A DNA stretch of 64,000 nt from Cheilinus undulatus (lineage: Eukaryota; Chordata; Actinopteri; Labriformes; Labridae). A program made the translations under genes and the position numbers. The stretch spans positions 4,767,632-4,831,631 of the forward strand of contig NC_054875.1 in NCBI RefSeq assembly GCF_018320785.1, read 5' to 3'. Below, piece after piece: positions 1 through 9,751 of this stretch. How positions within the stretch are numbered: the stretch's first letter is position 1; each line of letters opens with the position of its first letter. Below the pieces are notes generated by a model, which did no database searches, was not told the DNA's origin, and saw nothing but the letters and a program-made list of their open reading frames with translations.

Positions 1-1239
1 TACAATTGGCCCCTGATGGTTGGGACAATCAAACAACCAAAATGGCCTACACTCTGCATCTGAAGCCAATGGAGACACATTATCAGGAACATGTTCACAT
101 GGATTGCAGCAGTATGATCTGATACCAGTATATCTGTAAATCCAATTATGCACAGGTCACAAATGATGCATACAGGGACCCTCTACCTACTGCAAAAACC
201 AAATTTAAATGTTGCATAACAGTCTAGCTGCAGACTGTGAGATGTTTGCTTTACTTGTATTTTCTGTTTGCCTGGATGTCCCACTGGTTGTGTTGACTTC
301 ATGGATTAAGAGCATCCAGTCATCGTTGGACCTTTCTAACCTCAATGGATGAGGCTGTTGTTTGGGTCCACCCATGCAAAACCAACAATCTCTGAGGTTG
401 TAAAATAGGGCATGACCCATATGTTCCTGTTTGACCTTCGCTCAACCCATCTTGAATGTTGTACAAGGACTTTAAAGCTCATGTAGAGCTCATCTTTTTC
501 CCACGGATATTAAGTGCTCACCATTTGACTTTCACTAAAACTTGGCCAGCAGCCAGGATGATCAATCTTATTGCTTAGATGTGTCTGAAAAGCAAACAGG
601 AGAGAAAAGCGTCACATACTGTTGTAAAAAGTCACTGACAGGTGTTATTTTATGCATTAGGTGGCAGTGCAAACAAAAACAATGCTTCAATACTCAATCA
701 GTGGGAAATATTCAGTCCCACTCATTTGTTTGGAATGGCCTTGGCAACCATGGCAGATACACTGATACACCAATGCACAATCAAAACTAGCCCGAAAAGA
801 CTCCATGACAAATAAACCTCAAGTTCAAAGGCTAGTTGAAGACTCTAAGTTCACAACAACCATGTCCTTTTATATTCAAAAACTTGTTACCACGGTATAG
901 GGCAGGGACACATGCCAAATTAGACACGTTCTCCAAACTAGGCTGCTTTGCATACTGTTGTTTGTTATTAGAAAGCTTTGGGGCGTTTCTGCTAGTTTGG
1001 TATTTCTGTAATCAAACTGAACCTGCCTGCATTGGGTGGGGTGACCTGCCTGGGTGTGTTTGTTGTGCATATCAATCATAGTATGGCTGTTAAAAGTGGA
1101 CGTAGGTCTTGTTTTTGATAGCAAAGACAATGCAGAATTGTCCTCAGCCCACATTCTTGCAAAGGCCAAAAGGGGACGATTCCACTCCCTGCAAAAAAGC
1201 GTAATAATCATGCATAAATTTGTAAGAAACTAACTTACA
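1..1239. other. No gene recognised
   Basis: Short open frames occur on both strands but none resembles a known family, has exon-like boundaries or shows a repeated domain. I see only unique-looking AT-rich DNA. Confidence 0.5.
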
Positions 1240-1274
1240 GGTTGTGCAGGGATCAGGTGTGAACAGCCCATGTG

Positions 1275-2683
1275 AAGTCCAGCTACAAATTCTCTATTGG
1301 ATTGAGGTCTGCGCTTCGACTCGGCCACTCCAGAACATTCCCCTTGTTGTCTGCAAACCATTTCTGTGTAGCTTTCTCTGTACACTTCAGCTCATTGTTG
1401 TAGTTCTCTTTCAGACTGAATAAGACTGTCCTTCAGGATTGTCTCATATTTTGCTGCCCTCTACCTCTACAAGCCTTCCAAGGCTGACTGCTGAGAGGCA
1501 TCCCCACAGCATGATGCTGCCACCAGCGTGCTTCATAGTGGGGATGGTACACTCAAAAAAGCCAACATGGGTGTCTGTTACATGAACCTAATTCTAACAT
1601 GTAGCTTCTATTATATAAAATCAAGTTTTATGGTTGAACACTTTCAAATCATGTAGTTTAACATAACATGCATCAACTTAAAATTTACTAAACTAATTTA
1701 TGTCAACACAACCTAATTCCAATGTGTTAAAATTGCAAATCACCTCTGCTTACAACTCCAGACCAGTAGGTGGCAGTAATGTGCATATTCTTGATTGGGA
1801 GGGGGGTACCCCTCTCTATTTTATATAGGTCGAAGGCCATGGTAAAAGGTGTGTCCCTCCCCCCTTCCTACAAAGTCGACTCAACTCATAATCGTATTGT
1901 GGCGATCCAGGAAGCAGTCGCCTGGAGCAGGGACTTCTGGGATTGTTTTGTGCAAAAGAATTTGCTCTTCTACTGTTCTATAATGTTCCTGTTTCATTGC
2001 AAAGTTAGAATTATGCACGTTTTGTTTATTGGTTCATGTTTTTAGGAGAAAATGTTTTTCCAAGTATGACACCATGAGTGAGGGGGTTAATGCTGCAGAC
2101 TATACCCTACATATACCCTTAATAATATTAATTATAATTGGTATTTATATTGCGCCTTACAATAAACCCAAGGACACTTTACAAGAATAAATCTAGTTGG
2201 CCTGAACCATGGTAACTGAGTAACAGCAACACAAAGACATCATGTTGACCCAACATATTTACATTTAGGTCACTCAACAAAATTGTTTCTGGCCAAGTTA
2301 ACACATTTTACTTAGGTGGAAATACTTTCCATAATTTTATTACGTTCACTGAGCAAGTTATTTTTTTTGAGTATACATTTGTGGTGGTGTGCGGTGTTTG
2401 GTGTTCGCCAAACAAAGCGTCTTGTCTGATGGCTAAAAAGCTCCATTTTGGTCTCATCAGACCAAAGAACTTTCTTCCTTCTGACCACGGAGTCTCCCAC
2501 ATTGGTGAACTCTAGTCCAGATTCAATCTGAGTTTTGTTCAACGGTGGCTTTCTCTTTGCCTGCTTCAGAGCAGTTATAGATAGCTTGGTGTCCTCTCTC
2601 ACTAGACTCCTCTTTGCACACTTACTCAGTTTGTGAGGACGGCCTGATCTAGGCAGATTTACACATGTTCCATATTCCTTCAT
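1275..2683 (-). pseudogene. Tc1-like transposase pseudogene (interrupted)
   Basis: The parent protein would be a cut-and-paste transposase with an N-terminal paired-like DNA-binding domain and a DDE catalytic domain. Near 2640 the minus strand reads NLPRSGRPHKLS, the linker typical of Tc1 transposases. Near 2450-2466 it reads LWSDETKMELF, which holds the first catalytic Asp. After the MITE the reading resumes at about 1545 with a [12 protein letters not shown] block, and at 1295-1311 the bases encode the PDLNPI motif just before the last catalytic acidic residue. There are frameshifts, stops and the 0.8-kb insertion, so it is non-functional. Family assignment is firm; the exact ends are inferred. 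Confidence 0.7.
1550..2373. mobile_element. MITE inserted in a Tc1 transposase (TA target)
   Basis: The element begins CACTCAAAAAA just after TA at 1548-1549. Its right end, read on the opposite strand, is TACTCAAAAAAAATAAC, flanked by TA at 2374-2375. Removing it and one TA would rejoin the Tc1 transposase frame region. It contains no transposase. Part of its interior (about 2140-2190) looks like another fish interspersed repeat. The short terminal repeats and the TA duplication suggest a Tc1/mariner-superfamily MITE. Confidence 0.6.
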
Positions 2684-3225
2684 TTCTTGATGATGGATTT
2701 AAGTGAACTCTGAGGGATGTTCAGAGACTTACAAAAAAGAAGTGTCCATCCCCTGATTTATACTTTTCAATAACCGTATATTTGAGTTGCATGCAGTGTT
2801 CTTTTGTCTTCATGGTGTAATGGTAGCCAGGAATACTGATTAACCACCAGTAATTGGATCTTCCAGACACAGGTGTATTTATACTACAAACACTGAGACG
2901 CATTCACTGCACTCAGGTCATCGCCATTTCACTAACCATGAGTCTACGAGCACCATTTGGCTGGACCTCTGTTGAATTAGGTCATTCACTTTAAGACCTT
3001 TATGGGGTCTGAAATTGCTGCATGTTAAGAGGAAATATATTCTGATTTTGTGTCAATCATGCTTGAACACTGACTGTAAAATTCTGACTATTATTAATCT
3101 TCTAAAGCAATTCAGATTCAGAAAAAGAGGCTTCCTCTCTCTCTTATAGTCTTCTTATGCCTCCACACTCCCATTATTGGTGGCACACTGATTTTTAGTT
3201 CACCCATACATCCATCCATCTAGAC

Positions 3226-4178
3226 CACTGATCATCAACTGGTGGCCCGTGGGCCAAATCAGGTCCCCTAAGCTTCCTGTCTGGCCCCCAGAAGATCATT
3301 AAATTCAGAAAAGCAGGAAAAGAATGTGTTGTGGTTTTAAGAGTATGTTTTAGCTTTAAATGTCTGCAGCTGTTAAACCCACCCAAAAGGAAAAGGGGTT
3401 AAAAAGTGGCAAAAATGGGCGATAAGATCCAAATGGGTTGTGGAGGTGCACAAAGGGACAAAAACTTGCAGGAAAAGTGGTGAGAAGAGGTTAAAATGTG
3501 GCAAACCATTTGTTTTAAAGGATAAAAGGGGCTAAAAGTAAATAAAAAATGGGAGAAAAGTGGCAAAAATGGTGACAAAAGTAATGTAAAGTGGCAAAAA
3601 TAGACAAAAAAGGGTAAAAATGGAAAAAGGAGGGATAAGACAGGCAAGAAAAGTGGTTGAAAGGAGTTAAAGAATGGCAAAAAGTTGGGTTATAGAGGCA
3701 AAAATGGTCAAAAAGTATCAAAAATGGGTTAAAAGTGGCAAAACGGTGCAAAAATAACCAATGGCAAAGTAGTAAAACTGCAGAAAAGTGGGTTACAGAG
3801 TGATTAAATAGCAAAAACGGGTTAAAAATAGCACAAAATGTTGCAGAAAAGGCAGAATGAAGCAGTGAAGTAGTGAAAAGTGTTAAACATGAGTTCATAT
3901 TGGTGCAAAATCATAATTGTTGAGGGCCCATTCTCTGGGATTTTCAGGAGCCCGACCAATTCTGGGGCATGCCTGTCTCCTTGTGGTCTACAGCATTATC
4001 TACTGGGATTTATCTCACTGGTAATGCCTAAAAATGTCCTGCATTTAGAAAGAAAATACAAATATGAAATAACATGTTAATCATATAGATTTAATTTCTC
4101 TTTATTTGGAAGTCTGGCCCCCACAGACTCTGTCAAGAATAAATCTAGCCCTTGTGCAAATGTACTTGATGACCCCTG
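3226..4178. mobile_element. Non-autonomous hAT-like element
   Basis: A perfect 8-bp target duplication, ATCTAGAC, lies at 3218-3225 and 4179-4186. The left end reads CACTGATCATCAACTGG and the inverted right end CAGGGGTCATCAAGTAC, matching the hAT end pattern. Length is 953 bp. It contains no recognisable transposase; its centre is a degenerate minisatellite (3385-3860). A hAT superfamily call rests on the 8-bp duplication plus the end motif. Confidence 0.75.
3385..3860. repeat. Degenerate A/G-rich minisatellite (AAAAGTGGCAAAAATGG type)
   Basis: Variants of GGGTTAAAAGTGGCAAAAAT recur at roughly 20-base spacing. The two long minus-strand open frames across it (rich in Phe, Leu, Ser, Pro) are products of the repeat composition, not genes. 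A similar array in opposite orientation lies at 51290-51700. Confidence 0.75.
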
Positions 4179-4186
4179 ATCTAGAC

Positions 4187-4421
4187 CAGTGGTTCTCAAC
4201 TGGTGGGTCGGGACCCAAAAGTGGATTGAAAAGCCCTTTTCAGTGTGTGCCCGGGAAAAAAAAGTTGTGCCAAATTGTCTACAAGACTCCATAAAACATG
4301 CCCTCTGTCCTGTTTCATTGTTTTGTCACACCTTTTGTACTGTCTTAGGCCAAAGCTCCACTATTTTTTATTAAAAAGAGTTGATAGCGGTTCTCGTGAC
4401 CCAACCAGTCCAGAACCACTG
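4187..4421. mobile_element. Short hAT-like MITE abutting the previous element
   Basis: The left end is CAGTGGTTCTCAACTGG and the inverted right end is CAGTGGTTCTGGACTGG. The left flank ATCTAGAC (4179-4186) is also the right target duplication of the neighbouring element. The right flank TCCTAAAC (4422-4429) matches it at 5 of 8 positions. Length is 235 bp with no coding capacity. Confidence 0.7.
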
Positions 4422-4429
4422 TCCTAAAC

Positions 4430-6221
4430 CATTCTTGCAGATGCCTGTCTCAAGAATGGTTTATCGGATTTTCATCAATTTTGCACCAAAATACCCCCAG
4501 ACCTAAGAATAAACTGGTTAGAATTTAGGGGTAATAGGTCAAAGTCCTTGGGCCTCATGTTCATCCCCTGTTTTCCTGGCCAAAACAGGATTGACCAAGT
4601 GTTTTCTTTTCTTCATTAAAGGAATAAAACAACTACAAAGTCATCTTTCCTGACTGATTGCTTTTTTTTTTCTCATGCTGCAAACTGTTGCAGTTATTAT
4701 ACAAATAATCACACTGAACTCAGTGAGATCTGTTAAAAAAGCACATCCTAGATTAGAAAAAAAGACTGAGTGTGCAGAGAAGTTCACATTCAAATATTTG
4801 TCATAGTGAATGTGAAGGAGTGTCTCTTAAAAATGTTTTTAACAGATAGCAGTCCTTGATGTTTTGTCACGTTGTCATACCTTAGCTTTTTGCTGAAACA
4901 ACATCCCTGTGTCTATCTGTCACCAAAAGGTAGAATGGCCTGAAGTCTGTTTAAAAAATGACATTTCTTGAAGGTTTACTTTATATTAGCTTTGAATCAT
5001 TTGCCATGACAGTAATAGCAGCCGGCAGTCTTTATGAGCTGCGTTGCATAATATCTCTTCAGGGGCATTTCCTGACTTCTTCCGCTATATGAGCTACATT
5101 AGCACAATCTGTGAGACCCAGTCACAACAATGTGGGTGCAAAAATAGATTAAGGTTCACAATGAGATGATTTTAGAGAACTTAAGTGTGCGGAGGCACAT
5201 GGAAGAAACAATCTCAGTGCTTTCTTTGTCATTTTTTAATCAGACATACCCAACACAGTCATTACAGCTTATGCTTCGTTTTTGATTGGTGCCTGTAGGC
5301 AAAGCTTGTCTCTGCCACCGCCAACAGAAAGCAGGTTCAGGCAAGGCATCAGCATAACTCACCGAGAATGAAACCAGTTTGATTTGATTTGTGATGAGAA
5401 AAAAGAGAAGTGACTCTTTAAAGGGTTACAGGCAGGTTTAATTCTTGTTGGAGCCTGTTTGATGCAGCTGGTGCTGCAACGAGCGGTGCAGAAACGAAAA
5501 TGATCAACAGCTGAGAGGAAAAGTAATGCAGGAAAACCTTGAGCACTGACTTTGTAGGGTTGCACAAATCCATGTTAATCTAACTTTACAATTGTTTTAT
5601 AGTGCTTTGTTTTTTAATGTAAGAGAGCTTTAAAACAAACGAGTCTGATCCTGTAGAGTGTTGCGTGTTTGTGGGTGTGTGTTTGCGGGTGTGTGTGGGT
5701 GTGAATGGGTGTGGAGGCATAACTCAGAACTGAGCTCTTCAAACCACCATGTTTGGTAATGTGCAGAAACTCTGAAAGATCGAATGGAGACAAAATTAAA
5801 GTAGTTTTGATTCACCATCCTGAGTATTAACATTTTTCTATCAGACTTATAAATGTTTTTACCAGAATAAATCAGTGATTTTGGAGTTTCTCATGGGGGA
5901 AAAAACTTATACATGATTCCTGTGAGACAAATTTCATGTGCTTAGCAATGACTACAAGATGCAGTTTCCATGTATCTGTGTTGCTCTTTCTGGTTTCATC
6001 TGTTTTGCCATGTACGTAGAGCTCCCAGTCGACTGCAAGAGTTATAAAATAAAGACCCGCAGCTGCATGTCGCTCTGTCCACCACCTCTGGTCACTTGAC
6101 ATGAGACATCTCTTCAAGCAGACCAACACTCCCCAAAACTTAGTTGCCCATCAGTACTTGTACAAATGCACAAATATAAGAGAAATGATGCCACTTCCTT
6201 TCTTAATATCTTGAAGTTAAA
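4430..6221. other. No gene recognised; TG-rich stretch near 5660-5715
   Basis: Only short open frames without family resemblance are present. A degenerate GTGTGTGGGTG-type simple repeat lies near 5660-5715. Confidence 0.5.
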
Positions 6222-6530
6222 AATGGAGTGCCTCAGGCATCAGTCTTGGGACCGCTGTTACTTACACTGTCTATCAACAGTATCGGTCATAATGTTACCA
6301 ATGCAAATTGCATTTATAAGCGGATGACACTGTCATTTATTGCACCACTTCTACACAGCATCAGACTCTCTGTTGCCTACAGGAAGCTTTTGATTTCATA
6401 CAAGACACCCTGTGTGAGTTAAAATTGATCATTAATGCGGACGAAACCAACTTATGGTGTTTTCAAGCTCAAAGAAGGAGCCAACCCTTACCACATCTCA
6501 GGGTGAAGTGATTGAGTGTGTTCTTATAAA
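6222..6530 (+). pseudogene. LINE reverse-transcriptase fragment
   Basis: The plus strand encodes GVPQASVLGPLL, a variant of the GVPQGSVLGP block of non-LTR reverse transcriptases. It is followed, after a frameshift, by YADDTVIY-like sequence (near 6320), the catalytic aspartate pair. Further frame changes lead to a LQEAFDFIQDTL...INADET segment and then a MVFSSSKKE block. The order matches the palm domain of L2/Rex1-like fish LINEs. Both the endonuclease and the N-terminal part are missing, so this is a dead fragment. The exact LINE clade is not determined. Confidence 0.75.
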
Positions 6531-6540
6531 TCAAAATCTC

Positions 6541-6657
6541 CTTTTGAAATGTTTATTCAGGCTAACAGGCCACAACGGACGCGTTTCGACTCGTAGGTCT
6601 TCTTCAGCGTTCAACGCGTCTGTTGTGGCCTGTTAGCCTGAATAAACATTTCAAAAG
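6541..6657. repeat. 44-bp inverted repeat with 29-nt loop
   Basis: Arms at 6541-6584 and 6614-6657 are complementary at 43 of 44 positions; the only mismatch is the G at 6577 or its partner. The RNA of either strand could fold into a very stable hairpin. The loop on the minus strand carries a hammerhead-like core described separately. Confidence 0.9.
6574..6611 (-). ncRNA. Hammerhead-ribozyme-like motif (candidate)
   Basis: On the minus strand the order is AACG, CTGAAGA, a GAC...GTC helix with loop CTACGA, GAAAC, then GCGTC and CGTT. This matches the type I hammerhead core CUGANGA...GAAA...GUC with four pairs in helix I (AACG with CGTT) and three in helix II. Helix III within one molecule would have only two pairs and a two-base loop, and one extra A follows CTGAAGA. 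Minimal hammerheads of this kind are known from Penelope-like elements, where dimers are active. Activity here is not shown and the match could be a shared structural relic. Confidence 0.35.
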
Positions 6658-6837
6658 CACATTTTGAGTGCTGACCTTCCTGTTTCTAGTTGACCTTTGT
6701 GGTCATGCACCTACCTTTTAGTTTGGTGTTGGGAGGGCACCCCTGGCGTAAAGACTGGTTGAAATGATTGGTTGACTTGTTGAACAAACCCACTCTTTGA
6801 CTTTCTAATAGTGCACCGTTTGACACATTTATATTAT

Positions 6838-7055
6838 TGCACTGTTGCCTTACAACAAGAAGGTTCCTGGTTCACTTCCCGGTCAGGGTCTTTCTGTCTG
6901 GAGTTTGCATGTTCTCCTCGTGCATGCGTGGGTTCTTGCAGAGTACTCCTGCTTCCTACCACCACCAAACAGTCCAGGGTGTACCCCGCCTCTGCCTAAT
7001 GACAGCTGGGATAGGCTCAATGGGATAAGAGGTATAGAAAATGGATGGATGGAAG
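6838..7055 (+). repeat. Fish retroposon 3' tail ending in GATG repeats
   Basis: The segment runs from TTGCCTTACAACAAGAAGGT through a TTTGCATGTTCTCC block and a CCAGGGTGTACCCCGCCTC block, and ends AAATGGATGGATGG. Related copies are at 15310-15555 (plus) and 25388-25745 (minus). The order of blocks and the short tandem tail fit a LINE or SINE 3' end. The family name is not certain. Confidence 0.65.
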
Positions 7056-8905
7056 AACTATGTACCTCTACCTTAGTAAATATACAATCCTAATGAAAGA
7101 AAACTTAATTCCATGGAAAATGTAGCACATTTACTCCAAAACCTCTTCACTCCAAACCCCTTCTTTTAAAGCTACATTCTGCTAGACTAGCTACAGATAA
7201 TGTAGTGTGCACATGAGCACTGGAAGTTTGCAAAGCAATGGAGCTGCAGACAAACAACTCAAACGAGTAGACATTACCCCCACAAATGTTTGCACACACT
7301 CTACAAATGTGGCAAACAAAAGTTGCATCAGACAAACTCAGTTTTGCCATTAAGCCTCTGGCCTATTTCTCATCGTGTCACTCCTTTCACTTAGCTTACT
7401 CATAAGTTGGACTGTCATTGTCTGTGACTGTCAATTTCAGCCTCAGCTGATCACATCACTTGATAACATGCATCCAATAGCACTGTGACACACCTTTATA
7501 CCACACCTATCGTGTTCTCCTTTCATATGACTCGTTTTCTGCTCCAGTTCATTCATGCCTTTGTGCATACTTCTCCAATGCCGCATCACCGCCCAGTCTG
7601 CGCAGTTTCATCAGCCTCTCCGGGGTCAGTAGAGGTCAGGAATCCAGTGGGCGTGCTAAGGATTTCAGACAAGACTCAATAGCCAACTTTCTGATATGAT
7701 TAAGACTCATCGAAAGATGTGTATCTGATAAAAGCTGATGGACTGTAAGAGTTCTGATACTGGGTTTGTTTGGATTATCTGATCTGCTGACTGACTGACA
7801 GAAGTCAACAGCCGTCAGGAAAGACAGTTTGAGTGATCACTAGCCTGTCTTATTGCCCTTCTTGTTTCGTTGCCATTTTATCTTTTGGCCTAAACCATGA
7901 ACTGCCATCTGTCAGCTGCCAAAAAAATGGGTGGCTCCTTTTAGCTTTGATGACTTGAAGGCAGTAACTAGGTTAAGTTCCCATGAGAATGATTGGAAGA
8001 ACAAGAGAGGAGGCCTGCCCATCATCTTCAAGTAAATCAACAACCACCATTCCTATCGTAGTTCTTAATAAATACAAGCTGTAAAATCCAACACAGTAGT
8101 AAAACGTGCAAGATTTATGACTGAGTTTCTGTTGTAATTGCAGGATTGAACAGCTTTTTCAGGTACTGTTTCAGGTTAAATGGGGGTAAAAACAAATTGT
8201 CATGCCACATAATAAGAGTGAAGAAAAAATGCATCTCTAAAGACACTGAAAAACAAAAAGCATGTCTGTGCTTAAGGACATATTTGAACATATTTAAATC
8301 TTTAGAGGCCTCTCTAAAATGCAGTTCAGCATCATTGCAAAAAAATAAAAAAATAACATAAGGAATAAGGAATAAAGCCACACACAGCTACAATGAAACC
8401 TTTTTCAAGAGCTGATGGTAACGGAAACAGTCATGTCCACACTACTCATACAGTCCTTCATCTGCACAGTGATCTCCATCCAAAGGGCACTAACGTGCAA
8501 AAAAGCTTCCTCTTGAGTCAATCCTTGCGAGTCCAATTCAGATCCATCTCCAGCACGTGCATGAGGCGCCACACCAAAACACATCAATCCACATAAAGCA
8601 GACCGACCCAAACAGGAACAAAATGTACAAAAGCAAAACACAACACAATGCCCAGACACACAATAGTAGATCTCATCACTATATCTACATGGGGCATCAT
8701 CAAGCCAAAGGTCATAAGTCAGTCTGAGGGCCACAACAGTAATATGGGGGAGGATGGGGGAGAGACTGCCTTTGATCAAGAGGTGCAGTTCTTGATACCT
8801 TGATTCAGGTAGGAAAACTGGTAATTAACCAAATTCCTTGTGTCTGGACTTCACAAAAATCTGGAGCAAGAGCTCCACATTTTCCTCGAAGCACATCTTA
8901 TACAG
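7056..8905. other. No gene recognised
   Basis: Open frames are short and overlapping on both strands, with no domain or splice pattern that I recognise. Confidence 0.5.
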
Positions 8906-9743
8906 CAGTGCTTCTCAAACTTTTTTTGCCCAAGTCACACCAAAAATCAAGCTGAAGTCTAAAGGCACACCATTTTCATGTCCTTGCAAAATAGCCTCTT
9001 TTACACATGTCGCAATATGTCCCAACTTTATGCAACGTGAGTGAGTGCCAGCTACAAAATCAGTTTGGTTAAAGAGTTTCCTTTTGTAGTATCCCAACAG
9101 CCTGAGAGCGATTGGTGCAATACAGCTCAATGGTGTGAGGTTTATCCCCAGTCTCCCTCTTTCTATTTTCCTCTCTGTTGCTCGCATTGAGATGGACAAG
9201 TAAAAAAGGAAGAGGTAGCACAGAGGATGACAAGGAACCAGGAGTGTCCTACCAGAAGATATTCTTAATTTCTATCACTTTTCTCACTCATTAAACTTGT
9301 TATCTTGTTTTATAAAGTGGAGATAGTGATGCATGTGTATTCTCCATATCCGTTTATGCCATTTTATGATCTGACTTTTGCTAACATGGAGACAAAACTA
9401 TGTGGCTCACAGCCATAAGAGGTTAGTCAATACTCGGTGCCACACCTCGGACTCTCCATTTCTGAGTAAAGCATGAAATGTCATATTTTTTACATATTAC
9501 ATATATTTTTTTAAAACAGTCCATTTACAGGGCATAGAATTGCATATTTAACAGCAACAGACAGTGATCATACAATGTTGCTTGATGCAATGCAATCTCT
9601 CATGCAGTATAGACATGGGTTATAGTAGTTTTAGTAGCTGCATAGTTGTAGTAATAATGTATAGTTAGACAAATTCCCAAGGCACACCCAGACTTGCCTT
9701 AAGGCACGCCAGTGTGCCACGGCACACCATTTGAGAACCACTG
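8906..9743. mobile_element. Non-autonomous hAT-like element with perfect target duplication
   Basis: TTATACAG is repeated exactly at 8898-8905 and 9744-9751. The left end reads CAGTGCTTCTCAAACTTT and the inverted right end CAGTGGTTCTCAAATGG. Inner bases continue an imperfect inverted repeat. The 838-bp element contains no transposase. Confidence 0.8.
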
Positions 9744-9751
9744 TTATACAG

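Larger units (their letters stand above)
1240..2985 (-). mobile_element. Decayed Tc1-like transposon, split by a MITE
   Basis: Two minus-strand blocks carry successive parts of one Tc1-like transposase, with a separate MITE between them at 1550-2373. The outer 5' part (about 2690-2985) is non-coding and resembles the end region of fish Tc1 elements. The terminal repeats are too decayed to place exactly, so both boundaries are approximate. The protein order N-terminus, first catalytic Asp, second part, third acidic residue runs correctly from high to low coordinate, which supports one element rather than two. Confidence 0.65.

Noticed and set aside
205..420. 71-codon minus-strand frame
   Set aside because: No family resemblance, no exon signals, and length expected by chance.
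3399..3898. Minus-strand frames of 93 and 127 codons with membrane-like composition
   Set aside because: They are translations of the T-rich strand of a minisatellite within a hAT element.
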